DNA from: Bacteroidales bacterium
GTDB taxonomy: Bacteria > Bacteroidota > Bacteroidia > Bacteroidales > ML635J-15
DNA: 64,000 nucleotides
Assembly (NCBI GenBank): GCA_003249955.1
Contig: QKHS01000080.1
Coordinates: forward strand, 59,951-123,950
Reading direction: 5' to 3'
Part shown: positions 24,704 through 34,678 of the stretch, piece by piece
Position numbering within the stretch: the stretch's first letter is position 1
Layout: the number at the start of each line of letters is the position of its first letter
The notes under the pieces: model-generated
Seen by the model: only the letters and a program-made list of their open reading frames with translations
What the model was told of the DNA's origin: nothing
Databases searched by the model: none
Translations under genes and position numbers: made by a program

Positions 24704-26626
24704 TTAAAATTTTATTCCTATTACTAAAATATCATCTGTTTGTTCATTGTCCGATTTCCATTCGAAAAACTTTGCTTTAAGATATTCTTTTGATTCTTCT
24801 GTTGACATTGCAGCGCAAGCTTTCAAGTGATTTCTGAACAGATTGTATTTCATTTTTACTTTTGATTCAGATCCGAATTGGTCCGGGTATCCGTCACTTG
24901 ACAGAAAAATATAATCTCCCACGGAAACCTTTATGCTTTTTTCTGTGAAGTGCAAATCTTTATTATAACCGATAATATCAGAATTGGTTTTCATCTCTTC
25001 AATCTCATTAGTTTCTCTTGAGTATTTCCATATTTTATGTTTTGATCCTGCATATGAAACCATATCATTTTCAATGGAAATCATGCTGATACTTAGCGAT
25101 TCACCTCTTAATGTATCACTTTTAGTTATATACTCAAAATATTTGTTATTTAAATTGTTAAGAATTGAATTTAAACATATATTTTGAATAAGTATATTGT
25201 CAATAATTCCTATTCCCAAAACAGATAAAAATCCTGCTGAAATTCCGTGACCGGTACTGTCTGCTAAAATAAACACTGTTTTTTCTGCAGCTTTTCTTAT
25301 CATATAGAAGTCTCCGCCAACTGTGAATTTGGGTAAATCAAGTACAAAATAGTCATATGCTATTTTTTCTTGCTTATTAAACATGCACGATTCCTGTATA
25401 AGTCTGGCATATAATAAATTAGATTCTATTTCATCGTCTTTTTGTTTAAGCGATTCATTTGATTGAAGTAATAGGTTATTTAATTTTGATTTATGTTTTA
25501 TTTGTTTGAACAATAATATTATAAGACATGATATTACAAGTATTACTACCGTTAATAATGCATTTGTAATGTTTTTTTGTTTTATTTTCTCATCTTTTGC
25601 CTGTGATTGAGCATTTACTTTGTCAACTTCATACTTTGTTTTTATGTCTTTGACTTTTTCATCAAGTTCCTTTGTGTATATACTGTCTTTAAGAGAATCA
25701 TATTTGTTCAGATATTCCAGGGCTTTGTAATAATTTTCCTGATCCAGAAACATTTGATAGCTTGTTAAATACAGATTCATTCTGGAATCATCAAAATCCA
25801 TTAATTTGTGAAGACTGTCGGCAGTATTTATGAGTGCCTCTGCTTTTTCCAGGTCGCCTGTTACTATTTCAATTTCAGCAAGGTTGTTTAATAATACGGC
25901 TTTGCCATATGTGTTATTAAGACTGTCGAAAATGTGATATGCTTTTTCGTAGGAATTCCTGGCCAAATCATATTTTTGTTCTGAGAACCTTATGTATCCT
26001 ATATTGTTGTAGATGGAAGGAATGTCAATCATAAATGTATCCTGCTTACCGCATTCGTTAATTGCTGCTTCATAATACTTAAGACCAGTATCATATTCTT
26101 CTTTTATTACATAAATATTTCCGGTATTTGTTAATGACTGTACAATACTTTCTAAATCATTGCATTGTTTTGCATAATTTAAAGCAATACTATAATATTC
26201 AAGTGCCATATCATATTCTCCGGTGTATTTATAAACTATGCCGATATTGTTGGTTATAGTATGGAGTTGATAATAGTTTTTTGATTTTTTTGACATCTCA
26301 AGTGCCGTGTTAAATGCATCAAGAGACTTTGAATAGTTCCCCTTTTCCAGATATGATGATCCTGTCATTATGTAAGCAAACACAATGTCGTTTTTATTAT
26401 TAAATCTTTTTGCATACTGTAATGCTTTTTCGGAGAACATTATGGAATTGTTTCCGGCAGAGTCCAGGTAAATATAGGCCAGATCGCAATAAATGCCTGA
26501 CTTTAGTGAATCGTGGCTTGTAAGAAGAGATTTATACAAGTCTGAAACCGGCTTTTGTGCATTTGAATATGTTATGCAGATTAAGGAGTAAGACAGAGTT
26601 AAGAAGATAAATATTATTTTTTTCAT
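24704..26626 (-). CDS. TPR-repeat sensor with membrane-anchored SpoIIE-type PP2C phosphatase
   Basis: 640 residues. A signal peptide ([24 protein letters not shown]) leads into at least six tetratricopeptide repeats (~50-300). A coiled coil, then a membrane helix ([18 protein letters not shown], ~355-372), then a second coiled coil precede the SpoIIE phosphatase domain (~410-640). The metal-binding parts are [33 protein letters not shown] and [15 protein letters not shown]. The TPRs are periplasmic and the phosphatase cytosolic, a common Bacteroidetes layout thought to dephosphorylate an anti-anti-sigma-like partner. Its target is not nearby. Confidence 0.88.
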   Translation of the reverse strand: MKKIIFIFLTLSYSLICITYSNAQKPVSDLYKSLLTSHDSLKSGIYCDLAYIYLDSAGNNSIMFSEKALQYAKRFNNKNDIVFAYIMTGSSYLEKGNYSKSLDAFNTALEMSKKSKNYYQLHTITNNIGIVYKYTGEYDMALEYYSIALNYAKQCNDLESIVQSLTNTGNIYVIKEEYDTGLKYYEAAINECGKQDTFMIDIPSIYNNIGYIRFSEQKYDLARNSYEKAYHIFDSLNNTYGKAVLLNNLAEIEIVTGDLEKAEALINTADSLHKLMDFDDSRMNLYLTSYQMFLDQENYYKALEYLNKYDSLKDSIYTKELDEKVKDIKTKYEVDKVNAQSQAKDEKIKQKNITNALLTVVILVISCLIILLFKQIKHKSKLNNLLLQSNESLKQKDDEIESNLLYARLIQESCMFNKQEKIAYDYFVLDLPKFTVGGDFYMIRKAAEKTVFILADSTGHGISAGFLSVLGIGIIDNILIQNICLNSILNNLNNKYFEYITKSDTLRGESLSISMISIENDMVSYAGSKHKIWKYSRETNEIEEMKTNSDIIGYNKDLHFTEKSIKVSVGDYIFLSSDGYPDQFGSESKVKMKYNLFRNHLKACAAMSTEESKEYLKAKFFEWKSDNEQTDDILVIGIKF

Positions 26627-26640
26627 GGTTATGGTTGAAT

Positions 26641-26673
26641 AAAAAAAGGGAAAACATTATTCGTTTTCCCTTT
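26641..26673 (-). terminator. Rho-independent terminator for ettA
   Basis: Stem GGGAAAAC / GTTTTCCC with a short loop. Read on the minus strand it ends in seven T. It lies 7 bp past the ettA stop. Confidence 0.8.
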
Positions 26674-26679
26674 GGTATT

Positions 26680-28353
26680 TTACATTAGTTTTCTGTATTT
26701 GATTCTATGCGGTCCGGTATCTCCCAACCGTTTCTTTTTGTTTTCTTCGTAGTCCGAATAAGATCCTTCAAAAAATACCACCTGTGAATCTCCTTCAAAG
26801 GAAATAATATGTGTGGCAATTCTGTCAAGAAACCATCTGTCGTGTGTAATAATTACCGCGCATCCGGCAAAGTTTTCAAGGCCTTCTTCCAGTGCACGTA
26901 AAGTATTCACATCTATATCGTTTGTTGGCTCATCTAAAAGTAAAACATTAGATTCAGATTTCAAAGTCATGGCAAGGTGAAGCCTGTTTCTTTCTCCTCC
27001 GGAAAGAACGCCGCACTTTTTTTCCTGATCAGCTCCGTTAAAATTGAACCTGCCTACATAAGCTCTCGCGTTCATTAATTTTCCGCCGATCTGAATAAAT
27101 TCATTTCCACCTGAAATTACTTCGTAAACAGATTTTTCGGGATCTATTTCGGCGTGAGTCTGGTCAACATAACCGATTCTTACTGTTTCACCAATTTCGA
27201 AATTTCCCGAATCAGAATCTACAAGACCCATCATTAATCTGAAAAGTGTCGTTTTACCGGCACCGTTGGGTCCGATAATTCCTACAATTCCTGCCGGTGG
27301 AAGAGAAAAACTGAAGTTGTCGAATAATATCCTGTGATCAAATGATTTGGATATTTCGTTCGCAACCAGAACTTTATCTCCGAGTCGTGGTCCGTTAGGA
27401 ATGTAGATTTCGAGTTTTTCTTCTTTTTGTTTGGTATCTTCGTTAAGCATTTTGTCATAAGCCGAAAGTCTGGCTTTTGATTTTGCATGTCTTGCTTTAG
27501 GACTCATACGAACCCATTCAAGTTCTCTCTCAAGAGTTTTGCGTCGCTTTGATTCTGTTTTTTCTTCCTGAGCAAGCCTTGCTGTTTTTTGTTCGAGCCA
27601 TGATGAGTAATTACCTTTCCATGGAATGCCCTCTCCCCTGTCAAGTTCGAGAATCCAGCCTGCAACATTATCGAGGAAATATCTGTCGTGAGTTACAGCA
27701 ATCACAGTTCCTTTGTATTGCTGCAGATGTTGCTCAAGCCATTGAACAGATTCTGCATCAAGGTGGTTGGTAGGTTCATCCAAAAGTAAAATGTCAGGTT
27801 CTCTTAACAATAGTCTGCATAATGCTACCCTTCTGCGTTCACCTCCCGAAAGATATTCAACCGATTCATTTCCGTCCGGACAACGCAAAGCATCCATTGC
27901 TCTTTCCAGTTTACTGTCAAGATCCCAGGCGTCGTGCTGATCAAGCAACTCTGTAAGCTCTCCCTGTCTTTCAATCAGTTTATTCATTTCATCATCAGAC
28001 ATAGGCTCTGCGAACTTTGCATTAACTTCTTCATATTCTTTCAGCAAAGCAACTATTTCGTGAACACCTTCTTCCACAACTTCTTTAACTGTTTTCGAAT
28101 TGTCAAGTTCCGGTTCCTGAGCAAGATAGCCTACTGTGTAGCCGGGAGAAAATACGACTTCTCCTTCAAAAGATTTGTCCAAACCGGCTATGATTTTAAG
28201 CAAGGTTGATTTCCCTGAACCGTTTAACCCTATTATGCCTATTTTGGCACCATAGAAAAATGAAAGGTAAATGTTTTTTAAAATTTGTTTTTGCGGGGGA
28301 ATTTTTTTCCCTACGTTTACCATCGAAAAAATGATTTTTTTGTCGTCACTCAT
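26680..28353 (-). CDS. ettA: Energy-dependent translational throttle protein EttA (ABC-F)
   Basis: 557 residues with two ABC ATPase domains and no membrane segment. Walker A motifs are GLNGSGKST and GPNGAGKTT; ABC signatures are LSGGERRRVALCRLL and LSGGERNRLHLAMTL. Both Walker B regions (LLLDEPTNHLDAES and LLLDEPTNDIDVNT) have the ABC-F style. The linker between domains (LERELEWVRMSPKARHAKSKARL) is the EttA-type P-site tRNA interaction motif. EttA binds the ribosomal E site and gates translation according to the ATP/ADP ratio. The C-terminus KRLGDTGPHRIKYRKL is also EttA-like. Confidence 0.95.
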   Translation of the reverse strand: MSDDKKIIFSMVNVGKKIPPQKQILKNIYLSFFYGAKIGIIGLNGSGKSTLLKIIAGLDKSFEGEVVFSPGYTVGYLAQEPELDNSKTVKEVVEEGVHEIVALLKEYEEVNAKFAEPMSDDEMNKLIERQGELTELLDQHDAWDLDSKLERAMDALRCPDGNESVEYLSGGERRRVALCRLLLREPDILLLDEPTNHLDAESVQWLEQHLQQYKGTVIAVTHDRYFLDNVAGWILELDRGEGIPWKGNYSSWLEQKTARLAQEEKTESKRRKTLERELEWVRMSPKARHAKSKARLSAYDKMLNEDTKQKEEKLEIYIPNGPRLGDKVLVANEISKSFDHRILFDNFSFSLPPAGIVGIIGPNGAGKTTLFRLMMGLVDSDSGNFEIGETVRIGYVDQTHAEIDPEKSVYEVISGGNEFIQIGGKLMNARAYVGRFNFNGADQEKKCGVLSGGERNRLHLAMTLKSESNVLLLDEPTNDIDVNTLRALEEGLENFAGCAVIITHDRWFLDRIATHIISFEGDSQVVFFEGSYSDYEENKKKRLGDTGPHRIKYRKLM

Positions 28354-28500
28354 ATTGTTGTTTTTATTGTTTAATTATTTGATTTACAAATATAGTTTAT
28401 TAGCAACAAAAAAACACAAAAGCAATTTGATTTTAAATCATTTACAGACAGCACAATTTTTTTAATAATTTGTGGTTAACTATTGTATTAAGTATTTTAT

Positions 28501-28508
28501 TAGTTTTG
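28501..28508 (+). promoter_or_regulatory. -7 promoter element (TAGTTTTG) almost touching the start codon
   Basis: TAnnTTTG match ending only 4 bp before the ATG at 28513. The expected start point would fall on or beside the ATG, suggesting a leaderless transcript. Confidence 0.4.
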
Positions 28509-28512
28509 CATT

Positions 28513-29268
28513 ATGAAATTCAGGTTTATTTTAGTGATATTCATACTCTTTGCAAGCCTTTTAACAGCGAAAGCTCAGATAAAAGACAGCTCTATCAATA
28601 TGTGGCAGGCAGAGATTAATTATTCTTTCCATGTTCCGGGTGGTGATATGGCCGAAAGATTCGGGATGTCATCAACAATAGGCCTTGGATTAAGCTATAA
28701 AACAAAGTCTAACTGGACATTGGGAGTTGAATATAATTATATTTTTGGCGGAACTTTAAAAGATAGCAGTAATATGCTGTCGGGAATTATGACAGAGTCC
28801 GGATATGTAATTAACAGCTATGGAGAATATGGCACAATATTACTTTCTGAAAGAGGCTTTTATACCGGAATAAAAGCAGGGAAATTAATTCCGGTAGCAG
28901 GCCCTAATAAAAATTCGGGGATTATTTTTAATGTCGGAGCCGGACTTTTGCAACATCATATCAGAATTGAAAATAAGGATAACAATACCCCTCCTGTACT
29001 GGGTGATTATAAAAAAGGATATGATAAACTTACAAACGGTTTATCAGCAAGAGAATTTATAGGGTATCAGTTCCTCGATAATAAAGGGCTTATAAATTTC
29101 TATGTGGGATTTGAATTTTATCAGGCATGGACTATGTGCAGAAGAGATTATAATTTTGACACTATGCAGAGAGATGATACCAAACGCAACGATTACCTTA
29201 TGGGAATAAGAGCAGGATGGATTTTGCCTGTTTATAAAAAGGCTCCTAACAGTTATTATTATTACTAA
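28513..29268 (+). CDS. Hypothetical outer-membrane beta-barrel protein
   Basis: 251 residues with a signal peptide (MKFRFILVIFILFASLLTAKAQ). Strand-like segments include SSTIGLGLSYKTKSNWTLGVEYNYIFGG, IIFNVGAGLLQHHIRIE and YLMGIRAGWILPVYK. This is probably a barrel of the porin type. The C-terminal YYYY is unusual. The waaA gene begins 6 bp later, so the two form an operon and a role near lipopolysaccharide assembly or the outer membrane is plausible but not shown. The upstream ATG is kept because the signal peptide needs it. Confidence 0.7.
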   Translation: MKFRFILVIFILFASLLTAKAQIKDSSINMWQAEINYSFHVPGGDMAERFGMSSTIGLGLSYKTKSNWTLGVEYNYIFGGTLKDSSNMLSGIMTESGYVINSYGEYGTILLSERGFYTGIKAGKLIPVAGPNKNSGIIFNVGAGLLQHHIRIENKDNNTPPVLGDYKKGYDKLTNGLSAREFIGYQFLDNKGLINFYVGFEFYQAWTMCRRDYNFDTMQRDDTKRNDYLMGIRAGWILPVYKKAPNSYYYY

Positions 29269-29274
29269 TAAATA

Positions 29275-30510
29275 ATGTTGTTATTTTATAATTTATCTAC
29301 CCGGATTTACTTTGCATCTGTAAGAATTGCCGCACTTTTTAACAGTAAGGCAAAAAAAATGATTGACGGCCGGAAAAACTGGCGTAAAGACTTAAGCCTG
29401 CAAATTGATAGTACTGCAAAATATGTTTGGATTCATTGTGCCTCTCTGGGAGAGTTTGAACAGGGACGGCCATTAATAGAAAAAATAAAAGAAGAAAATC
29501 CGGACAACTATAAAATCATTCTTACTTTCTTCAGTCCCAGTGGTTACGATGTAAGAAAGGATTATAAATTTGCCGATATTGTATGTTATTTACCTTTCGA
29601 TACTTCAGGAAATGCTGTAGAATTTGTAAATATTGTAAAGCCTGTTTATGCTGTTTTTGTTAAGTACGAGATATGGTATCACATGCTTTCCGTATTACAC
29701 AAAAACAAAATCCCGGTTTTTCTCATTTCAGGCATTTTCAGGGCGAAACAAATTTTTTTCAAATGGTACGGGAAATCGTATCGTAAAGCTTTGACTTTTT
29801 TCACCGAAATTTTTTTGCAGGATGCTGCATCTGCTGAAATTTTAAGAAATGCCGGAATAATCAAAACAGATGTTTGCGGTGACACCAGAACAGACCGGGT
29901 TATCAGTATTGCTAATGAATCGTATGAAAATGCTCTGTTGAATAATTTCTCCGCCGGAAAAAAATGTATTGTTTGCGGAAGTACATGGCCTGCGGACGAA
30001 GAGCTGATAGCTGAATTTATTAATAATTGCAGCGATGAATACAGATTTATAATTGCACCTCATGAAATTCATGAACGGCATCTTAAGTTTCTGGAAGGGA
30101 TTATAAAATCAAAGTCGGAACGCTTATCGGAAATAAGTAAAACAAACCCTGATACCAGGGTTATTATTGTTGACTCTATCGGTATATTGTCGAAAATTTA
30201 TCGTTACGGACAACTGGCTTATATAGGCGGTGGTTTTGGCAAAGGAATACATAATGTACTCGAAGCTGCCGTTTATGAAATTCCTGTAATTTTCGGACCG
30301 AACTACAAAAAATTCCGCGAAGCCTGCGATTTGGTTAATAAAAGCACTGCTTTTTCGATTAATTCATCTGACGAATTAATAAGTATAATAAATGATCTTT
30401 ATTCAAATCATGAAAAGATTTTAGATATTAAAAATATTACCAATAAGTACATTAGTGCATCTTTGGGGGCTACGCAGAATATCTTTAATAAAATACAGTT
30501 AATAGCATAA
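29275..30510 (+). CDS. waaA: 3-deoxy-D-manno-octulosonic acid (Kdo) transferase
   Basis: 411 residues, GT30 family. It adds Kdo from CMP-Kdo to lipid A precursors at the inner membrane. The N-terminal hydrophobic stretch (LLFYNLSTRIYFASVRIAALF) is the membrane contact. The catalytic Glu lies in WIHCASLGEFEQGRPLIE. CGSTWPADE marks the C-terminal domain, and YIGGGFGKGIHNVLEAAVYEIPVIFGPNYKKFREA is the nucleotide-sugar binding block. It shows that the organism makes lipopolysaccharide with a Kdo core. Confidence 0.95.
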   Translation: MLLFYNLSTRIYFASVRIAALFNSKAKKMIDGRKNWRKDLSLQIDSTAKYVWIHCASLGEFEQGRPLIEKIKEENPDNYKIILTFFSPSGYDVRKDYKFADIVCYLPFDTSGNAVEFVNIVKPVYAVFVKYEIWYHMLSVLHKNKIPVFLISGIFRAKQIFFKWYGKSYRKALTFFTEIFLQDAASAEILRNAGIIKTDVCGDTRTDRVISIANESYENALLNNFSAGKKCIVCGSTWPADEELIAEFINNCSDEYRFIIAPHEIHERHLKFLEGIIKSKSERLSEISKTNPDTRVIIVDSIGILSKIYRYGQLAYIGGGFGKGIHNVLEAAVYEIPVIFGPNYKKFREACDLVNKSTAFSINSSDELISIINDLYSNHEKILDIKNITNKYISASLGATQNIFNKIQLIA

Positions 30511-30932
30511 AAAAGCAATATCTGATTATATTTTAATATTATTAAATTGTTAATTTCTTTTTATTAACACTACTTGAGTTTATTTGATATAATATGCTGA
30601 TAATCAATGCAATGCCGTAATAATTTGGCTATACCTGATTAAATAAACATTAATTTGTTAAAAAAAACCGGTTTACTTCCTGAAAACCTTAAAAATCAAG
30701 CTTTTTCATGGTTAATATATTTTTTAACCGTTTTCCTTGCAATTAAGTAAGTGTCTGATATTCCGATATTTACAATTGTAAATCACTTATGATTAATTTA
30801 CTGTTGATAACCTCTTAATTTTTTTAGTTTGAAAAGATGTATTTTAGTGTTGCCAAATTTCCTCAGAGACTTGTTGAGGAATGACTTAGGAAAAGAGACT
30901 AAAAAAGAGACAAACAAAAAGATTATTTTGCT
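30511..30932. other. 422-bp AT-rich leader region upstream of the ribonucleotide reductase
   Basis: No gene is seen. It contains TGTTGATAA at 30802-30810, a near-match -7 (TAGTTTG near 30826) and a hairpin at 30859-30881 (TTCCTCA/TGAGGAA, 7-bp perfect stem, 9-base loop) 52 bp before the start codon. I looked for a cobalamin riboswitch B12 box, expected for an adenosylcobalamin-dependent enzyme, and did not find one. Confidence 0.5.
30859..30881 (+). promoter_or_regulatory. Hairpin in the leader of the class II RNR
   Basis: Perfect inverted repeat TTCCTCA-N9-TGAGGAA about 50 bp before the start. It is not followed by a T run, so not a terminator; it may be an operator or an RNA stem. Confidence 0.35.
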
Positions 30933-33512
30933 ATGTATCAGGACGAAAAAATGAAAGAACAGGAATTTAAAGCAGAAGTGAAAAAGAAAACATTTAATGA
31001 CGCTGAGGCGTTGTTGGCCAGTCAGGAATATTTTAAAGGTGATCAGCTTGCGGCCAGAGTATGGATAAATAAGTATGCTCTGAAAGATTCGGATGGGAAT
31101 CTTTATGAACTTACTCCTGACGATATGCACAGAAGGATATCAAAAGAGATTTTCAGAATTGAACAGAAATATGAAAATCCGATGTCTGAGGAATTAATAT
31201 ATGATTTATTAAAAGACTTTAAATATATTGTTCCTCAGGGAGGTCCGATGTCCGGTATCGGTAATAATATGCAGATTGTTTCTCTTTCAAACTGCTTTGT
31301 TATCGGTAACGATAAAGTAACTGATTCATATGGAGGTATTCTCAAAATTGATCAGGAACAGGTTCAATTAATGAAACGCCGCGGTGGTGTTGGCCATGAC
31401 CTTTCTCATCTTCGTCCAAAAGGTTCGCCGGTTAAGAATTCTGCTCTTACCTCAACAGGGATTGTTCCGTTTATGGAAAGATATTCAAACACTACACGTG
31501 AAGTTGCTCAGGATGGGCGTCGTGGTGCTTTGATGCTGAGTGTTTCCATTAAACATCCTGATAGCGAAGATTTTATTGATGCAAAACTTACCGAAGGTAA
31601 AATTACCGGGGCAAACGTATCTGTAAAAATTACGGACGAGTTTATGAATTCTTTGATTAATAAAGAAAAATTTGTTCAGCAATACCCGATTGACGATAAA
31701 GCTCCTAAATTTATTAAAGAAGTTGATCCTAATAAAATCTGGAAAAAGATTATTCATAATGCATGGAAATCTGCAGAACCGGGAATTCTTTTCTGGGATA
31801 CTATTATCCGCGAATCTGTAGCAGACTGTTACGCAGATCTTGGCTATAGAACCGTTTCTACAAATCCTTGCGGAGAAATTCCGTTGTGTCCTTACGATTC
31901 ATGCAGATTGCTTGCAATTAATCTTTATTCATATGTCGAAAATCCATTTACTCCCGAAGCTAAATTCAATTTTGAAAAGTTTTCGGAGCATGTACACTAT
32001 GCACAGAGAATGATGGATGATATTATTGATCTTGAACTGGAAAAGATTGATGCAATTCTTGCTAAAATCATTAACGATCCTGAAGATATAGAGATTAAAC
32101 GCGTTGAAAGAAAACTTTGGGAAAACATCAGGAAAAAAGCTGAAGAAGGAAGACGTACCGGTGTTGGTATTACAGCAGAAGGAGATATGTTGGCAGCATT
32201 GGGATTAAGATATGGGTCTGAAGATGCTGTTGATTTTGCTGTAGAAGTTCAGAAAACTCTTGCTATAGAAGCATACAGATCTTCTGTTATGATGGCAAAA
32301 GAACGTGGATTCTTCTCAATCTATGATTCTCAGAGAGAAAAAAATAACCCATTCATTAACAGACTAAGAGAGGCCGATCCTAAGATGGTTGAAGAAATGG
32401 AAACATGGGGAAGAAGAAATATCTCTATTTTAACCATTGCTCCTACTGGTACAACAAGTCTTATGACTCAGACTACATCGGGAATTGAACCGGTATTCCG
32501 TCCTTTCTATACACGCCGCCGCAAAGTTAATCCTAATGACCCGGAAGCAAGAATAGATTTTACTGATGAACAGGGAGATAACTGGGAAGAATACAATGTG
32601 TTCCACCACAAATTTGTTACCTGGTTACAGGTAAATAAATACAATGTTGAGGAAGTAAAACAACTTAATAACGAGGCTCTTAACGAAATACTTGCAAAAT
32701 CTCCTTACTATAAAGCTACTTCAGAAGATATAAATTATCTGAATAAGGTTAAAATGCAGGGTGCAATCCAAAAATGGGTTGACCATAGCATAAGCGTTAC
32801 TGTTAACATGCCGGAAAGTGTTTCTGAAGAAACTGTTGAAGAATGCTATCTCGAAGCATGGAAATCAGGATGTAAAGGAGTAACCGTATATCGTGAAGGC
32901 TCCCGTGACGGCGTTCTTATATCCAATACAAGTAAAGACGGTGAAAAGAATAAAAATCTGGAACTTAAACGTCCTAAAGTGCTTGAAGCCGACATCGTAA
33001 GATTCCAGAATAACAGAGAAAAATGGATTGCATTTGTTGGCTTGTTAAACGGACTTCCATACGAAATATTTACCGGTCGTGTTGAAGAAGATTCATTGAA
33101 CATCCCTACAGCTATTGAATCAGGAAGAATTATTAAAGAACGTTCTGATGACGGAACATCAAGATATGACTTCCAGTATATTAACAGATATGGTTATGCA
33201 ACAACATTCCAGGGCTTGTCACACCAGTTCGACAAAACTTACTGGAATTATGCAAAACTTATTTCCGGAGTACTCCGTCACGGAATGGCTATTGATAAAG
33301 CTGTTGAACTGGTATCTTCACTTGAACTCGACAGCGACAATATCAATACCTGGAAAAACGGTGTTGAAAGAGCTTTAAGAAAATATATCCCGAACGGAAC
33401 AAAAGCATCCAAAAAAGGTGTTAAATGCCCGGGTTGCGGACAGGAAGACACCCTCGTTTATCAGGACGGTTGTGTTATATGCTCCGATTGCGGATATTCA
33501 AAATGCGGATAA
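30933..33512 (+). CDS. nrdJ: Adenosylcobalamin-dependent (class II) ribonucleotide reductase
   Basis: 859 residues, one chain. It reduces ribonucleotides to deoxyribonucleotides using an adenosylcobalamin radical, with or without oxygen. Visible are LSNCFVIG with one active-site Cys, the catalytic STNPCGEIPLC (N311, C313, E315), the phosphate loop LTIAPTGTTSLMTQTTSGIEP, and a C-terminal zinc ribbon (CPGCGQED...CSDCGYSKCG) with the redox cysteines. The long form with this ribbon is the NrdJ/NrdZ type. There is no R2 subunit gene next to it, as expected. A strong terminator follows, so it is a single-gene unit. Confidence 0.95.
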   Translation: MYQDEKMKEQEFKAEVKKKTFNDAEALLASQEYFKGDQLAARVWINKYALKDSDGNLYELTPDDMHRRISKEIFRIEQKYENPMSEELIYDLLKDFKYIVPQGGPMSGIGNNMQIVSLSNCFVIGNDKVTDSYGGILKIDQEQVQLMKRRGGVGHDLSHLRPKGSPVKNSALTSTGIVPFMERYSNTTREVAQDGRRGALMLSVSIKHPDSEDFIDAKLTEGKITGANVSVKITDEFMNSLINKEKFVQQYPIDDKAPKFIKEVDPNKIWKKIIHNAWKSAEPGILFWDTIIRESVADCYADLGYRTVSTNPCGEIPLCPYDSCRLLAINLYSYVENPFTPEAKFNFEKFSEHVHYAQRMMDDIIDLELEKIDAILAKIINDPEDIEIKRVERKLWENIRKKAEEGRRTGVGITAEGDMLAALGLRYGSEDAVDFAVEVQKTLAIEAYRSSVMMAKERGFFSIYDSQREKNNPFINRLREADPKMVEEMETWGRRNISILTIAPTGTTSLMTQTTSGIEPVFRPFYTRRRKVNPNDPEARIDFTDEQGDNWEEYNVFHHKFVTWLQVNKYNVEEVKQLNNEALNEILAKSPYYKATSEDINYLNKVKMQGAIQKWVDHSISVTVNMPESVSEETVEECYLEAWKSGCKGVTVYREGSRDGVLISNTSKDGEKNKNLELKRPKVLEADIVRFQNNREKWIAFVGLLNGLPYEIFTGRVEEDSLNIPTAIESGRIIKERSDDGTSRYDFQYINRYGYATTFQGLSHQFDKTYWNYAKLISGVLRHGMAIDKAVELVSSLELDSDNINTWKNGVERALRKYIPNGTKASKKGVKCPGCGQEDTLVYQDGCVICSDCGYSKCG

Positions 33513-33525
33513 TATTTAAACTTTT

Positions 33526-33549
33526 CGGGCAGTCCCCCTGCCCGTTTTT
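33526..33549 (+). terminator. Rho-independent terminator after nrdJ
   Basis: Perfect stem CGGGCAG / CTGCCCG with a 5-base loop, followed by TTTTT. Confidence 0.9.
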
Positions 33550-33576
33550 CTACATCCCTTATATGTCTTAGTAAGC

Positions 33577-33609
33577 AAAAAAAAGACTGTGCCACACACA
33601 GTCTTTTTT
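33577..33609. terminator. Second, bidirectional-looking terminator hairpin
   Basis: AAAAAAGACTGTG / CACAGTCTTTTTT with a short loop, 28 bp after the first hairpin. Two terminators in a row insulate the next gene. An upstream frame extension of the methyltransferase begins inside this hairpin. Confidence 0.85.
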
Positions 33610-33629
33610 CTTTACGACAGTTTTTTTAT

Positions 33630-33637
33630 TACATTTG
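33630..33637 (+). promoter_or_regulatory. -7 promoter element (TACATTTG)
   Basis: TAnnTTTG match right after the terminator and 14 bp before the ATG at 33652. It supports that ATG as the real start. Confidence 0.5.
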
Positions 33638-33651
33638 TTCCCAAAAACTTA

Positions 33652-34590
33652 ATGGAATATAATCAAAACATAAATTGCGAAGTTTGCGGGAATAAAAACC
33701 CGGACAATTTTTCTCTTAAATTTACACGATCTGATTTTAAAGTTGTAGAATGCAATGATTGTGGTTTTGTGTTTATTCCTCAGTTTTACCGTGAACAAAT
33801 TCCGTATGAAAATTACCGCGATGAGGAAGTTCTTGAATCAGTCCGACGTGGGAATAACTATATAAAAATCAGAAGGCATAAACTAAGACTTAAGATGATA
33901 AAAAAATATGTTAAGTCAGGTAAGCTTTATGATATAGGAGTAGGATGGGGACATTTTCTTTATACGGCAAAACTTATGGGATTTGATGCAAGCGGCGTTG
34001 AAATCTCCGAACTTATGCATCATTATGCAACTACAGATTTAAAACTGCCGGTGGTTCATGATAATTTTTTTAATCTGAATCTTCCTGAGAATAACTGGGA
34101 TGTTGCTACAATGTGGGATGTGCTGGAACACATTAACGAACCGGAAAAAGCCGTTCAAAAAGTATTTTCGATGCTAAAACCGGGAGGGTACTTTGTATTG
34201 CAGGTTCCGCAAATTGATTCTAAGGTGGCAAAAAGGCAAAAACAGAACTGGAGTATGATGTCGCTTGAACATATCAATTATTTTTCAAAAAAGACCATTA
34301 AAACGCTTTTAGAGAACAATGGATTTGAAGTTGTTAAGTATAAATCTTCCTATGAATTAAAACTGTTTCTTATGTTCACGCTTTTACCGTGGTTAAAGCG
34401 CAAAAAAGTAAAATCTGATGAAAAACCTGCAATCTCAAACTCAGAACGTCAGAATTTCTTTAATAAAGTCACCAAATTGCCGAAATTTGTCATCTGGCTT
34501 GGCTTATTGGCTCACGATATTATCTACAAAACACTCACTTGCCTTAATTATGGAGAAGAGATGATTGTTGTGGCCAGAAAGAGGTCTTAA
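33652..34590 (+). CDS. SAM-dependent methyltransferase with N-terminal zinc-finger-like pairs
   Basis: 312 residues from the ATG at 33652. The longer frame from 33589 starts within a terminator and upstream of the promoter. Two CxxC pairs at the N-terminus (CEVCGNKNP...CNDCGF) form a probable zinc site. A class I Rossmann methyltransferase follows: motif I LYDIGVGWGHFLYTAKLMGFDASGVEIS, motif II region WDVATMWDVLEHINEP, and LKPGGYFVLQVP. This CxxC-methyltransferase architecture is common in glycan and secondary-metabolite loci, where the substrate is a sugar or polyketide. No substrate can be named here. Confidence 0.88.
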   Translation: MEYNQNINCEVCGNKNPDNFSLKFTRSDFKVVECNDCGFVFIPQFYREQIPYENYRDEEVLESVRRGNNYIKIRRHKLRLKMIKKYVKSGKLYDIGVGWGHFLYTAKLMGFDASGVEISELMHHYATTDLKLPVVHDNFFNLNLPENNWDVATMWDVLEHINEPEKAVQKVFSMLKPGGYFVLQVPQIDSKVAKRQKQNWSMMSLEHINYFSKKTIKTLLENNGFEVVKYKSSYELKLFLMFTLLPWLKRKKVKSDEKPAISNSERQNFFNKVTKLPKFVIWLGLLAHDIIYKTLTCLNYGEEMIVVARKRS

Positions 34591-34644
34591 TGTAAAAGCA
34601 TGTTTATTTAAATGACAAGCTGTTAAGTTGTTAAAATTTTTGAG

Positions 34645-34652
34645 TATTTTTG
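34645..34652 (+). promoter_or_regulatory. -7 promoter element (TATTTTTG)
   Basis: TAnnTTTG match 26 bp before the ATG at 34679. With this start point the alternative ATG at 34670 would have almost no leader. Confidence 0.4.
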
Positions 34653-34678
34653 TTAACTTTAACCCCTAAATGGTTCTA

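Noticed and set aside
30511..30932. Cobalamin riboswitch before the class II ribonucleotide reductase
   Set aside because: No B12-box-like conserved core (GCCACTG) was found in the leader; only a single short hairpin is present.
33589..33651. N-terminal extension of the methyltransferase
   Set aside because: It begins inside a terminator hairpin and upstream of the predicted promoter; the ATG at 33652 directly precedes the CxxC motif.
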